A stretch of 64,000 nt of DNA from Mycobacterium syngnathidarum (GCF_001942625.1 NZ_MLCL01000011.1:122833-186832); one strand, 5' to 3'. Counted from the first letter of the stretch, positions 16,541-30,607 are shown. Program-made: numbers and translations. Notes: generated by a model not told the origin, from the letters alone.

Positions 16541-18430
16541 TCAGTCGGTCTCGTCGGGGAAATCGTTGGCGATCTTCCCGCTGCGCAGCGACCCGTCGAG
16601 GTAGGCCGAGCGGCAGGCCCGCCGGCCGATCTTGCCGCTGGAGGTACGCGGGATGGCACCGGCCGCGGTCAGCAGCACGTCGCGCACGGTGACGCCGTGC
16701 CGCACCGCGATCGCCGCGCGGATGTCGTCGGTGATCGGCCCGACTTCGAGCTTGTGGGCGCCGGGCGCCCGCTCGGCCACGATCACCAGTTGCTCGGAGC
16801 TGTCGTCGTCGTCACGGTGCAGGCCCGCGTGCGCGTTCTCGAACACCTCGTCGGGCAGCTGGTTGGCCGGCACCGAGAACGCCGCGACGTAGCCGGTACG
16901 CAGCGCCTTGCTGGCCTCCTGCGCGGAGTACTCCAGGTCCTGCGGGTAGTGGTTGCGGCCGTCGATGATCACCAGGTCCTTGACGCGGCCGGTGATGTAC
17001 AGGTCGCCGTTGTAGAAGGCGCCGTAGTCGCCGGTACGGACCCAGGTGGCGTCGTCCTCCGCGCCCTCGGCGTGCGACGGGCTGGTCCGCGACTTGAGGG
17101 TGTTCTGGAAGATGTTGACGGTCTCTTCGGGCTTCCCCCAGTAGCCGGTGCCCATGTTCTGACCGCTCATCCAGATCTCGCCGACCTGGCCGTCGGGCAG
17201 CTCGGTCGCGCTGTCCGCGTCGACGATGACGGCCCACTCGGAGACACCGACCTTGCCGGCCGAGGCCTGGGCGACCGCCTTGGGCGAGTCGCCGTCCACC
17301 TCGACGATGCGACCGGTGTTCAGTTCGTCGCGGTCGACGTAGATGATCTTGGGCTCTTCGGCGGACGGCGTGGTCGACACCATCAGCGTGGCCTCGGCCA
17401 GGCCGTAGGACGGCTTGATCGCCTTGGCCGGGAAGCCGAACGGGCTGAAGGCCTCGTTGAACCGGCGCACGGTGGCAGCCGAGATCGGCTCACTGCCGTT
17501 GAGCACGGCCTTGACGTTGGAGAGGTCCAGCGGCGTGCCGTCCTTGGGGACGCCGCGGGCGGCGGCATGGTCGAACGCGAAGTTCGGGGCCACCGAGATG
17601 ACACCGCCGGTGTCGCCTTCCTTGCGGGCCATCTCACGGATCCACCGTTCCGGCCGGCGCACGAAGGCGGCCGGGGTCATGAAGGTGAAGTAGTGGCCGA
17701 TCATCGGGGCGATCAGCGCGGTGATCAGACCCATGTCGTGGAAGAACGGCAGCCAGGACAGACCGCGGTCGCCCTCCTCGCCTTCCAGCGCCTCGACGAT
17801 CTGCACGATGTTGGTCGCCATGTTCAGGTGGGTGATCTGCACACCGGTGGGGATTCGGGTCGACCCCGAGGTGTACTGCAGGTACGCGATGGTGGTCTCG
17901 TCAGGCCCCTCAGGGTGGATCCAGGTGGACGCGACGTCGTCCGGAACCGCGTCGACGGCGATGACGCGGGGGCGCTGGTTGGCCGGGCGGCTGCGGAAGA
18001 ACTTGCGTACGCCCTCGGCGGCCTCCGTGGTGGTCAGGATCGCCGACGGGTGGCAGTTGTCCAGCACGGCGTGCAGGCGGCCCACGTGGCCGGGCTCGGA
18101 CGGGTCGAACAGCGGCACCGCGATGCGTCCGGCGTAGATCGCTCCGAAGAACGCGACCAGATAGTCCAGGTTCTGCGGGCACAGGATGGCGACGCGATCA
18201 CCAGGCTGGGTGACCTGCTGCAGCCGGGCGGCGACAGCCTTGTTGCGGGCGCTGAACTGGGCCCAGGTCAAATCACGGGCCACGCCGTCACGTTCGGTGG
18301 AGAAGTCCAGGAAGCGGTACGCCAGCTTGTCGCTGCGAACCTTGGCCCAGCGCTCGACGTGCTCGACGACGCTGGCTCCGTCCGGGAACTTGATCTGACC
18401 GTCCTTGATGAACGGATTGATGAACGGCAT
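16541..18430 (-). CDS. fadD32: Long-chain fatty acyl-AMP ligase FadD32
   Basis: FadD32 activates meromycolic acid as an acyl-adenylate and loads it onto the N-terminal ACP of Pks13. The 629-residue protein has the adenylate-forming superfamily motif [11 protein letters not shown], a central core, and a C-terminal subdomain with [18 protein letters not shown] and the end motif TSSGKIGR. The FAAL class is supported by the neighbouring pks13 and by length. A strong AGGAG precedes the ATG. It is the first gene of the fadD32-pks13-accD4 operon, with about 230 bp of upstream DNA carrying a TTGACT element and the palindrome GTCAGCTGAC. Confidence 0.95.
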   Translation of the reverse strand: MPFINPFIKDGQIKFPDGASVVEHVERWAKVRSDKLAYRFLDFSTERDGVARDLTWAQFSARNKAVAARLQQVTQPGDRVAILCPQNLDYLVAFFGAIYAGRIAVPLFDPSEPGHVGRLHAVLDNCHPSAILTTTEAAEGVRKFFRSRPANQRPRVIAVDAVPDDVASTWIHPEGPDETTIAYLQYTSGSTRIPTGVQITHLNMATNIVQIVEALEGEEGDRGLSWLPFFHDMGLITALIAPMIGHYFTFMTPAAFVRRPERWIREMARKEGDTGGVISVAPNFAFDHAAARGVPKDGTPLDLSNVKAVLNGSEPISAATVRRFNEAFSPFGFPAKAIKPSYGLAEATLMVSTTPSAEEPKIIYVDRDELNTGRIVEVDGDSPKAVAQASAGKVGVSEWAVIVDADSATELPDGQVGEIWMSGQNMGTGYWGKPEETVNIFQNTLKSRTSPSHAEGAEDDATWVRTGDYGAFYNGDLYITGRVKDLVIIDGRNHYPQDLEYSAQEASKALRTGYVAAFSVPANQLPDEVFENAHAGLHRDDDDSSEQLVIVAERAPGAHKLEVGPITDDIRAAIAVRHGVTVRDVLLTAAGAIPRTSSGKIGRRACRSAYLDGSLRSGKIANDFPDETD

Positions 18431-18558
18431 TTAACTTCTCCTGTCAGAGCCGTACTCGTCGCGTTGTCGCACGTCATTGGCGGTGCGTTGCAGCCACTCG
18501 GCGGCCGTACGTACCCAAACCCGGACGATCGTACCGGGCGCGGCGACCACGCCTACGA

Positions 18559-18580
18559 GTCAGCTGACGGCTCTAGTCAA
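18559..18580 (-). promoter_or_regulatory. Candidate fadD32 operon promoter elements
   Basis: Read on the minus strand, TTGACT (18575-18580) resembles a -35 box. It is followed by the perfect 10-bp palindrome GTCAGCTGAC (18559-18568). The same GGTTGACTA core occurs upstream of fbpA. No clear -10 hexamer at the ideal distance was found, so this is a candidate only. Confidence 0.3.
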
Positions 18581-18624
18581 CCAACCACGCACGCGCGAAG
18601 CTCTTATTTTTCTCTTAATGTTAA

Positions 18625-18641
18625 GGGACCGTGACGGTCCC
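18625..18641 (-). terminator. Hairpin downstream of the cutinase gene
   Basis: GGGACC and GGTCCC arms pair around a 5-nt loop. On the minus strand the hairpin is followed by the A/T-rich TTAACATTAAGAG. It sits 21 bp beyond the cutinase stop, so it probably ends that transcript before the fadD32 promoter. Confidence 0.5.
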
Positions 18642-18661
18642 GACCAAATCCGCCGCGCCGC

Positions 18662-19675
18662 TCATCCGTGCTTGGGATGAGGCGCATTCTCCACCAGGTC
18701 CTTCGCCCAGTTCAGCGTCCACTGGGTGGCCGTCTGCCCGTTCTCCACCCAGAACTGCGGGGTGTTGTACAGGGCGTGCACCGGCCCGGCCGCGCTGCCG
18801 GTCAGCGTCTCCAAAGTCTTGGGCAGGTTGAAGATCGAGAAAGCCTCTTCCGGCGCCGAGCAGATCAAGTCGCCCTTGCCGCAGATCTGGTTGGTCCGGC
18901 CGTCGAGGGCACCGAAACCGCCCTGCCGCGGGCCGGTCATCGTCAGACCCATCTCGGACAGCACCGGCACCTCGTGCAACGTGATCTCGGCGCCCTGACC
19001 GGGCGGGTTGGGTCCGACGTCCTGCCCGACACCGAGCTGGCGGCGGCCGTCGGCGATCAACGTCACGCCCAGAACCAGGTCTTCATCGACCGGGCCGCGG
19101 CCGTTGCCGATGTCGCTGGCGAGGTCACCGCCGATCACCGCGCCCTGCGAGAACCCGGCGATCACGTAACTGGTCAGCGGGCAACGGTCGTTCATGTCCG
19201 TCATGGCCTTGACCGCGGTGCGCTTCCCCTCGGCGCGGCTGTCGTCGTACGACATCTGGTTGTCTGCCGAGAACGGGTTATGGAACTGCGCGGTGTAGGG
19301 CACCGTGTAGACCTCGAGGCGGTCCTTCCCGAACTGCTCGGACATCGGCCGGCTGATGTTCGTCATGAGAGACAGCGGGAACTGCGTCGGATTGAACGGG
19401 TCGTCCTGCGGCGAGGACTCCCAGGTGCCCGGGATCGAAACCATCATCACATCGGGGCAGTCGGCGGACTGGAACTCCGGGCGCGGCTTCCGCGGCGTCG
19501 ACGGGCCGGGCACCCCGGCGGGAGGCTGGGCCGTCGGCGGCGCCGACGGAGTCTCGGGACGACGCATCACGATCACCACGATCGTCACCACGAGCACCAC
19601 GACGAGAGCCATCGCCGCGGCGGCGATCAGGGCCAGGATGCGGTGACGCTTCCGGCGGCTGGCATTTTTGGCCAT
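18662..19675 (-). CDS. Cutinase-like phospholipase/thioesterase Culp6 (Rv3802c-like)
   Basis: The 337-residue protein has an uncleaved-looking N-terminal membrane anchor (about 11-33, hydrophobic and Val-rich), a Pro-rich linker, and a cutinase alpha/beta-hydrolase domain with the nucleophile motif AGFSQGA. Its M. tuberculosis counterpart, Rv3802c, is an essential envelope lipase/thioesterase next to the mycolate condensation genes. It is a proposed target of tetrahydrolipstatin. Location beside fadD32-pks13 agrees with a role in mycolate or phospholipid remodelling. The ATG at 19675 follows a GGAG about 11 nt upstream. Confidence 0.9.
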   Translation of the reverse strand: MAKNASRRKRHRILALIAAAAMALVVVLVVTIVVIVMRRPETPSAPPTAQPPAGVPGPSTPRKPRPEFQSADCPDVMMVSIPGTWESSPQDDPFNPTQFPLSLMTNISRPMSEQFGKDRLEVYTVPYTAQFHNPFSADNQMSYDDSRAEGKRTAVKAMTDMNDRCPLTSYVIAGFSQGAVIGGDLASDIGNGRGPVDEDLVLGVTLIADGRRQLGVGQDVGPNPPGQGAEITLHEVPVLSEMGLTMTGPRQGGFGALDGRTNQICGKGDLICSAPEEAFSIFNLPKTLETLTGSAAGPVHALYNTPQFWVENGQTATQWTLNWAKDLVENAPHPKHG

Positions 19676-19718
19676 GGGTTACTCGGGCTCCTCGCGTGCG
19701 GTGCGGTGTGATCTGCGG

Positions 19719-20168
19719 CTAGCAGAGATGTTCGGTGGCGGTGCGGATGTAGTCGGTGGCGGCGGCGTCGATCTCGGCCGATGTCGGGCTTTTCTGCCCG
19801 GACCGCGACGCCCGGACGTCGCTACGCACCAGCGGCAGGACGAACGCGCGCACCGCCTGCTCATTCTGCCTGGCGGCGCGGGCCTGGCACACATAGGACC
19901 CGATCGACAGCGCCAACAGCTCACTGGACGGGGTGATCCCGACAGCCTTGAGCTCGTCGAGGTACGTGTGCTGCTGCGAAGTGATATCCAGCTCACCGCT
20001 GCGGCGTGGCAGCGGCTGAGCCGACACCGCCTGCGGCTGGGCACCGCTGACCTGTGAGGTGGGCAGCACCAGTGGCGCCATGATGTCGTCGCCCGCATCG
20101 CATGCCGTGAGCAACGACGCAACGGACACCGCTACCACCAAGGTGGCCGACCGTAGTGTGTGCTGCAC
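19719..20168 (-). CDS. Small DUF732-like lipoprotein
   Basis: This gene encodes a short exported protein. A hydrophobic signal segment ends in the lipobox ASLLTAC, so the mature protein would be lipid-anchored at Cys23 of this start. The mature part (TYLDELKAVGI, LALSIGSYVC and a Cys near the C-terminus) has the pattern of DUF732: a small helical mycobacterial secreted domain with two cysteines and no known function. The GTG at 20168 gives a normal lipoprotein signal length. An in-frame ATG at 20222 would add 18 residues that do not look like signal sequence. The gene lies between the cutinase and the MPT51-like gene, in the same direction. Confidence 0.65.
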   Translation of the reverse strand: MQHTLRSATLVVAVSVASLLTACDAGDDIMAPLVLPTSQVSGAQPQAVSAQPLPRRSGELDITSQQHTYLDELKAVGITPSSELLALSIGSYVCQARAARQNEQAVRAFVLPLVRSDVRASRSGQKSPTSAEIDAAATDYIRTATEHLC

Positions 20169-20243
20169 GCCTCCACCGTACCGGCTGGTGAAAAGTGCCC
20201 CGGCGCAGCCGATTCTGGTCATTCCGGCAGGTCGCCCGGACGG

Positions 20244-21155
20244 CTACTTGATGGTCGCGACCAATTCGCCCGACATATGCGCCAGCTGCGGGGCCCAGCT
20301 ACCCCAGTCATGCTGACCTCCGGCCGGCATGTCGAAGTGCCCGTTGCTGCCACCGACGGAGCGGTAGTGCTGGTAGAACGACCGGTTGCTGCCCTGCGCC
20401 TGATCGCAGACACCGATCATCGCGGCCGGGTCGCTACATGTCAGCGTGGCCGGGCTGTACACCCAAAGCCGGGTGTTGGCATCGGCCAGCAATTGCACGT
20501 GCACGTCGGGGTCATGCCACTTCCAGCGGCCCAGCTGTGGGGCACCCCACATGCCGTAGCTGTCCACCCCGCCGAACTCGGCCATCCCGGCCGTGATCGC
20601 GCCGTTGAGGGTGGTGGCCGACGGGGTCAGGAAGCCCGACAGCGAGCCGGCGAAGCGGTACCGGTCGGGGTGGAACGCGGCCAGTGTCAGCGCGGCGGTA
20701 CCGCCCTGCGAGGCGCCCACGACCCCGTGCCCGCCCGGGGCCAGACCCTTGTTCGCGGCCAGCCAGTCGGGCAGCTCAGCGGACAGGAACGTCTCCCACT
20801 GCTTGCTGCCGTCCTGCTCCCAGTTCGTGTACATGCTCCAGGCGCCGCCCGCCGGGGCCGCCACCGAGATACCGCGGCCGGCCAGTGTCGACATCGCGTG
20901 GCCGGCGTTGACCCAGTTGCTGACGTCAGGGGCGGCGTTGAACGCGTCGAGCAGGACCACCGCATGCGGCCCGCCGCCCTGGAACGCCACCGGAATGTCG
21001 CGGCCCATCGCCGCCGACGGGACCATCAGGTACTCGACACCGTCGGCCCGGGCGGGAGTGTCCGTCGCCGCCGATACGGCCCAGAGGCCGGCACCGAGCA
21101 CCGGAGCCAACAGGGCCAGCAGCATCGCCCGCATCAGACTCAACGCACGCCTCAT
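20244..21155 (-). CDS. Antigen 85-related secreted protein (MPT51/FbpD-like)
   Basis: The protein is an alpha/beta-hydrolase of the antigen 85 family, about 303 residues with an N-terminal signal peptide. It shares the MPT51 blocks GGVDSYGMWGAPQLGRWKWH and HPDRYRFAGSLSGF. The M. tuberculosis MPT51 protein is regarded as non-catalytic and as binding fibronectin and glycans. Here the elbow reads GASQGG (Ser149) and a His is present at the expected place (His282 in QHDWGSWA). The Glu found in Ag85 AKFLEG is not seen. The ATG at 21155 lies 6 nt after GGAGAGG and is preferred over longer in-frame starts. It is directly downstream of fbpA. Confidence 0.85.
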   Translation of the reverse strand: MRRALSLMRAMLLALLAPVLGAGLWAVSAATDTPARADGVEYLMVPSAAMGRDIPVAFQGGGPHAVVLLDAFNAAPDVSNWVNAGHAMSTLAGRGISVAAPAGGAWSMYTNWEQDGSKQWETFLSAELPDWLAANKGLAPGGHGVVGASQGGTAALTLAAFHPDRYRFAGSLSGFLTPSATTLNGAITAGMAEFGGVDSYGMWGAPQLGRWKWHDPDVHVQLLADANTRLWVYSPATLTCSDPAAMIGVCDQAQGSNRSFYQHYRSVGGSNGHFDMPAGGQHDWGSWAPQLAHMSGELVATIK

Positions 21156-21255
21156 CATCAACCTCTCCTGCTGCCGGTCGCTCGAAGTGCCCCCGCACAC
21201 GTAACCCGCGTTGTAGTGAACCACATCGCCCCCGCGGGAGGGGCCGCAAACGGCT

Positions 21256-21288
21256 GACGGCGGCGACCCCGTGGGGATCGCCGCCGTC
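21256..21288 (-). terminator. Strong GC hairpin after fbpA
   Basis: Perfect 11-bp arms (21256-21266 and 21278-21288) are extended inward by CCCC/GGGG, giving a 15-bp stem. It lies 35 bp beyond the fbpA stop and upstream of the MPT51-like gene, so it probably ends fbpA transcription. No long T-tract follows. Confidence 0.6.
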
Positions 21289-21322
21289 TTCCTTTGTCTT
21301 ACCTGGTGTTACCCGCGTCCGC

Positions 21323-22662
<1,340 letters not shown>

Positions 22663-24672
22663 TCAGGGACCGGTGGCCGGCATCCCGGTGTACGGCGGCT
22701 TCTTCGGCTCGGGAACCGGCAGGCCGCAGCGCTTGAGGTCATAGAGCGGCACCCGGTCGATCCGGTACTTCGTGAAGTCATACGCGTGGACCAGGTTGGA
22801 CAGGAACCGCCGCGGGGTCATCTCGCCGCGCACCGAGTTGAGCATCGACTCGGTGGCCGGGCACTCCAGCGCGGCCTCCGCCTGGGCGATCCATTCCTCG
22901 TCCAGATAGGCCGGGATGTAGGGCCGGGTCTTGAGGAACGGCCCCTCGGCCACCGCCCAATCCGGAAAGAGGTTCTTGTCGTGGCCGATTCGGCCATCGG
23001 TCAACCGCTGGGTGTGCATGGCCAGCGGATTCGTCAAGCCGATCTGGTCGATGACCCGGACGTCCAACCCGACGTTCATGCCCAGCATGCCCATGTTGGT
23101 GAAGAACACGGTGTGCGGCGTTTTCAGTGCCCGACGCTGCGACTCGGACAGACCGGGGGGCGGCGGGTAGGCCGGTACGACGTCCCATACGTCGTAGTTG
23201 CCCGACGGCAGCAGCAGTGCCCCGTCAGGGGTGTTCTCGATCGCGGTCAGCACGGCCCGCATGCGCGGGTAATCCAGGTAGTCGGCGGCGGTCAACGGGT
23301 GCGCGTGACCCGTGGCCTGCGAGTAGAACCGGCGCTCGTCGACGATGCCCGAGTAGGTGACCCGCGTCCCGTCGGCACCCAGACCGGGCGAGTTCGCGGC
23401 CCAGATCGACCAACCCACCACCGCGGCCCACAGCACGCTGGTGGCCGCGGCCAGCAGGTAACCCGTCTCCCTGGTGAACTTCGTACCGTCGGGCAGCACC
23501 ACGGGGATCACCGCGACGGGCATCAGCATGCAGAACAGCGGCGTCAGCAACACCCGGCCGTGCATGAAATCGCCGCCCTGGCGCACCCAGTAGAGCGCTT
23601 GCAGCACCCCGCTGACGAACATGAAAAGCACCACGGCAGCCGGACTTTGGACGGTCCGGGCCAGCCAGCCGTAGCCGCGGGGCACCTGGTGGCGCACCCA
23701 CCACGGCCGGGTCCTGGTGGCCAGCAGGACCACCCCGAGTGCGGCCAGCAGCATCACCGGCACCCACAGCAGGTACGGCTGGTTGAAATTGGTCAGGTAG
23801 GTCAGGCCCTGGGCCCACTTGGAGCCCGAGGCGTCCTTGGCCACCGCGGTGCCCGGCACCAGCAGTCCGTAGTAGCCCATCCGGAAGATCTGGTAGGCGA
23901 CCGGCAGCAGCCCACCGGCCACCACGATCAGGACCCGGCGGCGCCACCCACGTGCCGCGACCAGCATCATGACCAGCGCGCCCACACCGATCAGCGCGAG
24001 CTCGGGTCGGACCAGCACACTGAGCCCGGCGACGGCGGCCAGAGCCCCTTCGAAGTACTTGCCGGACACGGGTTTCGGTCGCCGCAGAGCCTGCGACCAG
24101 CACACCATCATCCACCACAACAAGCCCAAATAGGCCAGCACCAAACCGTTTTCAAGTCCCGAGGTGGCGAAGTCGCGCGCCGGGGGGACCGCGATGTAGA
24201 CCAGCGCGCCTGCGGGCAGCAGCAGGGCGCGGCGGCCCTGCAGGCTCGGTGCGTACAACCGGCCGGTGCCGAGCATCGCCAGCACGATGCCGAGCACGCT
24301 CAGCGCCAGCGCCAGCGCCAGGGCCACGTACTCCATCCGGACCGGGCCGCCCAGCCAGGCGCCCAGTGTCACCAGGTAGGTCCACACCGTGGAGGTGTTG
24401 GCTTCGATCCGCTCACCCGCATTGAAGACCGGGCCATTGCCCGCCAACAGGTTTCGCACCGTCCGCAGCACGATGAGGCCGTCGTCGGCAATCCAGCGGC
24501 GCTGCCAGGCACCCCAGCCGAACAACGCGGCCGTCACCACCACGCTCACCCACAGGCTGATCCGCACCGTGGCGTCATACGGAAACACCGGCCAGCGCGC
24601 CGCCAACCGGTCACCCACGCCACCTGCCAGGCGGCGCAGCGTGATCCGGTCAGCTGAAGTAGATGGCAGCAC
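22663..24672 (-). CDS. aftB: Terminal beta-(1->2)-arabinofuranosyltransferase AftB
   Basis: AftB adds the terminal beta-1,2-linked arabinose residues of arabinogalactan from decaprenyl-phospho-arabinose. Those residues then carry mycolates. The 669-residue GT-C protein has an N-terminal helix, the acidic loop RRWIADDGLIV after the first membrane segment (about 60-70), about ten membrane helices, and a soluble C-terminal domain. It begins with GTG and overlaps the end of ubiA by 23 bp, so it belongs to the glf-glfT2-PAP2-ubiA-aftB run. Gene order matches M. tuberculosis Rv3805c. Confidence 0.92.
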   Translation of the reverse strand: MLPSTSADRITLRRLAGGVGDRLAARWPVFPYDATVRISLWVSVVVTAALFGWGAWQRRWIADDGLIVLRTVRNLLAGNGPVFNAGERIEANTSTVWTYLVTLGAWLGGPVRMEYVALALALALSVLGIVLAMLGTGRLYAPSLQGRRALLLPAGALVYIAVPPARDFATSGLENGLVLAYLGLLWWMMVCWSQALRRPKPVSGKYFEGALAAVAGLSVLVRPELALIGVGALVMMLVAARGWRRRVLIVVAGGLLPVAYQIFRMGYYGLLVPGTAVAKDASGSKWAQGLTYLTNFNQPYLLWVPVMLLAALGVVLLATRTRPWWVRHQVPRGYGWLARTVQSPAAVVLFMFVSGVLQALYWVRQGGDFMHGRVLLTPLFCMLMPVAVIPVVLPDGTKFTRETGYLLAAATSVLWAAVVGWSIWAANSPGLGADGTRVTYSGIVDERRFYSQATGHAHPLTAADYLDYPRMRAVLTAIENTPDGALLLPSGNYDVWDVVPAYPPPPGLSESQRRALKTPHTVFFTNMGMLGMNVGLDVRVIDQIGLTNPLAMHTQRLTDGRIGHDKNLFPDWAVAEGPFLKTRPYIPAYLDEEWIAQAEAALECPATESMLNSVRGEMTPRRFLSNLVHAYDFTKYRIDRVPLYDLKRCGLPVPEPKKPPYTGMPATGP

Positions 24673-25591
24673 CGATGGTTCCGATCCACGCCAGGAACAG
24701 GATCTGCAGAACTCGGTCTTTCAGTGCGATCTCCTCTGGCTCACCGGCGATGCCACCATCGATGTCCACCGCATAACGCAGGATCGCGATCGTGAACGGA
24801 ACCATGGTGATCGCGTACCACGAGGCGTCCTGGCCGTCGAGCCCCAGGGGGTCATTGGCGCTGTCGCGCCCGAACGCCCACAGGCCGTAGCAGAGCACCA
24901 TCGCGGTGGCCGACAACGTCCACACGAATCGCAGGTAGCTACTCGTGTACCGCTCCAGCGACTTGCGGATCTTGGCGCCGGTGCGCTCGGCCAATTGCAG
25001 CTCGGCATAACGTTTTCCGGCCGCCATGAACAGCGAGCCGAAAGCCATCACCAGCAGGAACCATTGCGACAACGGGATGTCGGCGGCCACACCACCGGCG
25101 ATCGCGCGCAACAAGAACCCCGACGACACGATGCAGATGTCCAGCACGGCCTGGTGTTTGAGCCCGAAGCAGTACGCCAGCTGGATGGCGATGTACACCG
25201 CCATCACCACGGCCAGATTCGGGGTCAGCAACCACGAGATGCCGATCGAGGCCACCCCGAGCACGACCGCCAACGTGTAGGCCAGCGATTCCGGGACCAC
25301 CCCGGCGGCGATGGGCCGGAACCGTTTCGTCGGGTGGGCGCGGTCGGCCTCGACGTCGCGTGCGTCGTTGACCAGATAGATCGATGAGGCGGCCAGACAG
25401 AACACCACGAACGCGATCGACACCTTGTAGGCGAGATCGGCGTAGTTGTACTCGATTCCACTGCCGACGGCCGCCAGCGGGGCAGCCAGCACCAGCAGGT
25501 TCTTGATCCACTGGCGTGGACGGATCGCCTTGATCAGCCCGGAGGCCAGGTTCTTCGGCGGGCCGAGTTCCGGCAGCGCTTCCTCACTCAT
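24650..25591 (-). CDS. ubiA: Decaprenyl-phosphate phosphoribosyltransferase (UbiA)
   Basis: This UbiA-superfamily integral membrane enzyme transfers 5-phosphoribose from PRPP to decaprenyl phosphate. That is the first committed step to decaprenyl-phospho-arabinose, the donor for Emb and Aft enzymes. The 313-residue protein shows the prenyltransferase motif NDARDVEADRAHPTKRFRP (about 70-90) and about nine hydrophobic helices. The start at 25591 (MSEEALPELG) overlaps the PAP2 stop by 4 bp; upstream in-frame sequence lies inside the PAP2 gene and is not coding in this frame. In M. tuberculosis, ubiA changes can raise ethambutol resistance. Confidence 0.93.
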   Translation of the reverse strand: MSEEALPELGPPKNLASGLIKAIRPRQWIKNLLVLAAPLAAVGSGIEYNYADLAYKVSIAFVVFCLAASSIYLVNDARDVEADRAHPTKRFRPIAAGVVPESLAYTLAVVLGVASIGISWLLTPNLAVVMAVYIAIQLAYCFGLKHQAVLDICIVSSGFLLRAIAGGVAADIPLSQWFLLVMAFGSLFMAAGKRYAELQLAERTGAKIRKSLERYTSSYLRFVWTLSATAMVLCYGLWAFGRDSANDPLGLDGQDASWYAITMVPFTIAILRYAVDIDGGIAGEPEEIALKDRVLQILFLAWIGTIGAAIYFS

Positions 25592-26121
25592 TTGGCCACG
25601 GTCTCCTTCGGCCCAACACCGGCAGTTTTTCCGACCACAGAACCCACCACCGTCCCGACGGCCACGCCGGTCAGCACGTCGGTGGGATAGTGCACACCCA
25701 ACACCAGGCGCGACAGCGCCATCGGCACCACCAGCGCCGCCCGCACCGGCAGACCTGTCGTCCGGGCCAGCAACACGGCGGCCGCGGCGGTCGAGGTGGC
25801 ATGCGCCGACGGGAAACTCAGCCGGCTCGGCGTCCCGACGTTCACGGCGATGTCGGGATGATGTGGCCGCTCCCGGCGCACCACCCGTTTGATCAGAACC
25901 GCGGCGGCATGGGCGGCAAAGGCACCGATGCCAACCGCCAACCATGACTTGCGCTTGGCCGGCTGGGCCAGCGCGCCGGCGGCCGCGAGCCCCAGCCAAC
26001 CCAGACTGTGCTCGCCGAAATGCGACAGCGCACGCGCACCGGTCAGCACGCCCGGCCGGGTGGCCAGGGCAGACTGCACGGCAACCAACACGGCGTCCTC
26101 GCCGCGCGGGGCATCGGTCAT
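25588..26121 (-). CDS. PAP2-family decaprenyl-phosphoribose phosphatase-like protein
   Basis: The 177-residue membrane protein carries the three PAP2 phosphatase motifs: KRVVRRERP, PSAHATS and SRLVLGVHYPTDV. Its M. tuberculosis counterpart, Rv3807c, is the candidate 5'-phosphatase that converts decaprenyl-phosphoryl-5-phosphoribose to decaprenyl-phosphoribose. Here it sits directly between glfT2 and ubiA and overlaps ubiA by 4 bp, which supports that role. The classic PSGH motif reads PSAH, an accepted variant. Confidence 0.85.
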   Translation of the reverse strand: MTDAPRGEDAVLVAVQSALATRPGVLTGARALSHFGEHSLGWLGLAAAGALAQPAKRKSWLAVGIGAFAAHAAAVLIKRVVRRERPHHPDIAVNVGTPSRLSFPSAHATSTAAAAVLLARTTGLPVRAALVVPMALSRLVLGVHYPTDVLTGVAVGTVVGSVVGKTAGVGPKETVAK

Positions 26122-26122
26122 G

Positions 26123-29370
<3,248 letters not shown>

Positions 29371-29534
29371 TCAATATCGTCACTTTAGACCCACGAGTCA
29401 CAGCTTTAACATCGATCTCGTTGGCACTCATGGACTTCACCGCATCGGATTCCGGATGCCGACGCAGCAAGAGGAAAGCACCACCCTGCAACCCGAAGTG
29501 CAGTCCTTGCAGTAAACATATTGAGGAGACTTCC

Positions 29535-30497
29535 GTGCCGAACCGTCGTCGACGCAAGCTCTCGACAGCCATGAGCGCAGTCGCCGCAGTGGCAGTCGCA
29601 AGTCCAGTCGCCCTAGTTGCCGTATCGCAGCTTTCCCCCGCGCCCCAAGAACGCGAGTTCACCCAGGCCGCACTGGTCACCGACCTCCCCGGCGAACTGA
29701 TGTCCGCGCTGTCACAGGGGCTGTCCCAGTTCGGCATCAACCTGCCGCCGATGCCGACCGGTCTGCTGACCGGCTCGTCGCCGACGCCGACGCTGGGCTC
29801 ACCCACCCTGACCTCGCCGGGCCTGGCCTCCCCGGGCCTGACCGCGCCGGGCCTGACCGCGCCGGGTATGCCGAGCCAGGGCTTGACCGCGCCCGGACTG
29901 ACTTCTCCCGACGCGGCACTGACCAGCCCCAACGGACTGGCCCCCACCGCAGGCTCGCCGACCGGGGCGTTGCCCTCGGCGACCGGGTCCCTCACCGATC
30001 CGGCGCTCACCCCGGCGGGCGCAGGGTCACTGACCGACCCGGCGCTGACCCCGCCGGCCACCGGTGGACTGACCGACCCGGCAAGCTCGCTGACCAACCC
30101 GGCGCTCACCCCGCCGGCCACCGGCGGGCTGACGACGTCGCCCACCTCATTGGGCGGCACCGGCCTGACCACCTCCCCGGTGGGCCTCGACCCGTCACTT
30201 TCGGGCGGCCTGCCCGCCCCGGGTGAGGTGCCGATCTCGGCCCCGATCGGGCTCGATCCAGCCGCGGGCACCTACCCGCTGCTGGGCGCCGATCCGTCGC
30301 TGTCCGCGATGCCCGCCACCAGCAGCGGTGGCGGCGGCCTGTTCGGCGACCTGTCGAGCGCCGCCAACCAGCTCGGTGCAGGCCAGGCGATCGACCTGCT
30401 CAAGGGCATGGTGATGCCGGCGATCACCTCGGCGATGAAGCCGCCGGTGCCCGCACCGCCGGCACCCGCCCCGGCGCCCGTGCCGCCGCCCGCATAA
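29535..30497 (+). CDS. erp: Exported repetitive protein Erp (PirG)
   Basis: Erp is a surface-exposed mycobacterial protein needed for full envelope integrity and growth in macrophages. The 320-residue precursor starts with VPNRRRRKLSTAM and a signal peptide. It has an N-terminal conserved domain, a repeat region of PGLTx(P/A) and TDPALTPPA-like units (about 85-220), and a C-terminal hydrophobic and Pro/Ala-rich tail. GTG at 29535 is chosen because GAGGAGA lies 7 nt upstream; a longer in-frame opening has no signal peptide at its N-terminus. Repeat number and sequence vary strongly between species. A strong hairpin follows the gene. Confidence 0.92.
   Translation: MPNRRRRKLSTAMSAVAAVAVASPVALVAVSQLSPAPQEREFTQAALVTDLPGELMSALSQGLSQFGINLPPMPTGLLTGSSPTPTLGSPTLTSPGLASPGLTAPGLTAPGMPSQGLTAPGLTSPDAALTSPNGLAPTAGSPTGALPSATGSLTDPALTPAGAGSLTDPALTPPATGGLTDPASSLTNPALTPPATGGLTTSPTSLGGTGLTTSPVGLDPSLSGGLPAPGEVPISAPIGLDPAAGTYPLLGADPSLSAMPATSSGGGGLFGDLSSAANQLGAGQAIDLLKGMVMPAITSAMKPPVPAPPAPAPAPVPPPA
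29800..30140 (+). repeat. Erp PGLT/DPALTP repeat region
   Basis: Degenerate tandem units coding for PGLTSP, PGLASP and PGLTAP are followed by longer units around LTDPALTPPATGGLT. The DNA repeats are in frame and part of erp. Confidence 0.75.
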
Positions 30498-30514
30498 CAG
30501 GACCCGGTTAGAAG

Positions 30515-30553
30515 AACGGCACCGCAGAAGCCATCTGGCTCTGCGGTGCCGTT
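30515..30553 (+). terminator. erp terminator hairpin
   Basis: Arms 30515-30527 and 30541-30553 pair perfectly over 13 bp. An inner AGCC/GGCT stem closes on an ATCT loop. It lies 17 bp after the erp stop. There is no T-tract, as is usual in mycobacteria. Confidence 0.7.
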
Positions 30554-30595
30554 GCGTGGAGCGTGTCGAACCATCCGTAACACCAGGCTCATACG

Positions 30596-30601
30596 TAACA
30601 T
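30596..30601 (+). promoter_or_regulatory. Predicted -10 box for the amidase gene (leaderless)
   Basis: TAACAT ends 6 nt before the GTG at 30608, placing the transcript start on the start codon. A CGTAACA copy also occurs 18 bp upstream. Confidence 0.45.
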
Positions 30602-30607
30602 CAGTCC

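Noticed and set aside
22786..24657. Plus-strand frame of 623 codons opposite aftB
   Set aside because: Gln/His/Arg-rich shadow of a membrane-protein gene with no hydrophobic pattern of its own.
25592..25999. N-terminal extension of ubiA
   Set aside because: The extension lies inside the PAP2 gene in another frame and is Arg/Gly-rich; ATG 25591 gives a normal UbiA.
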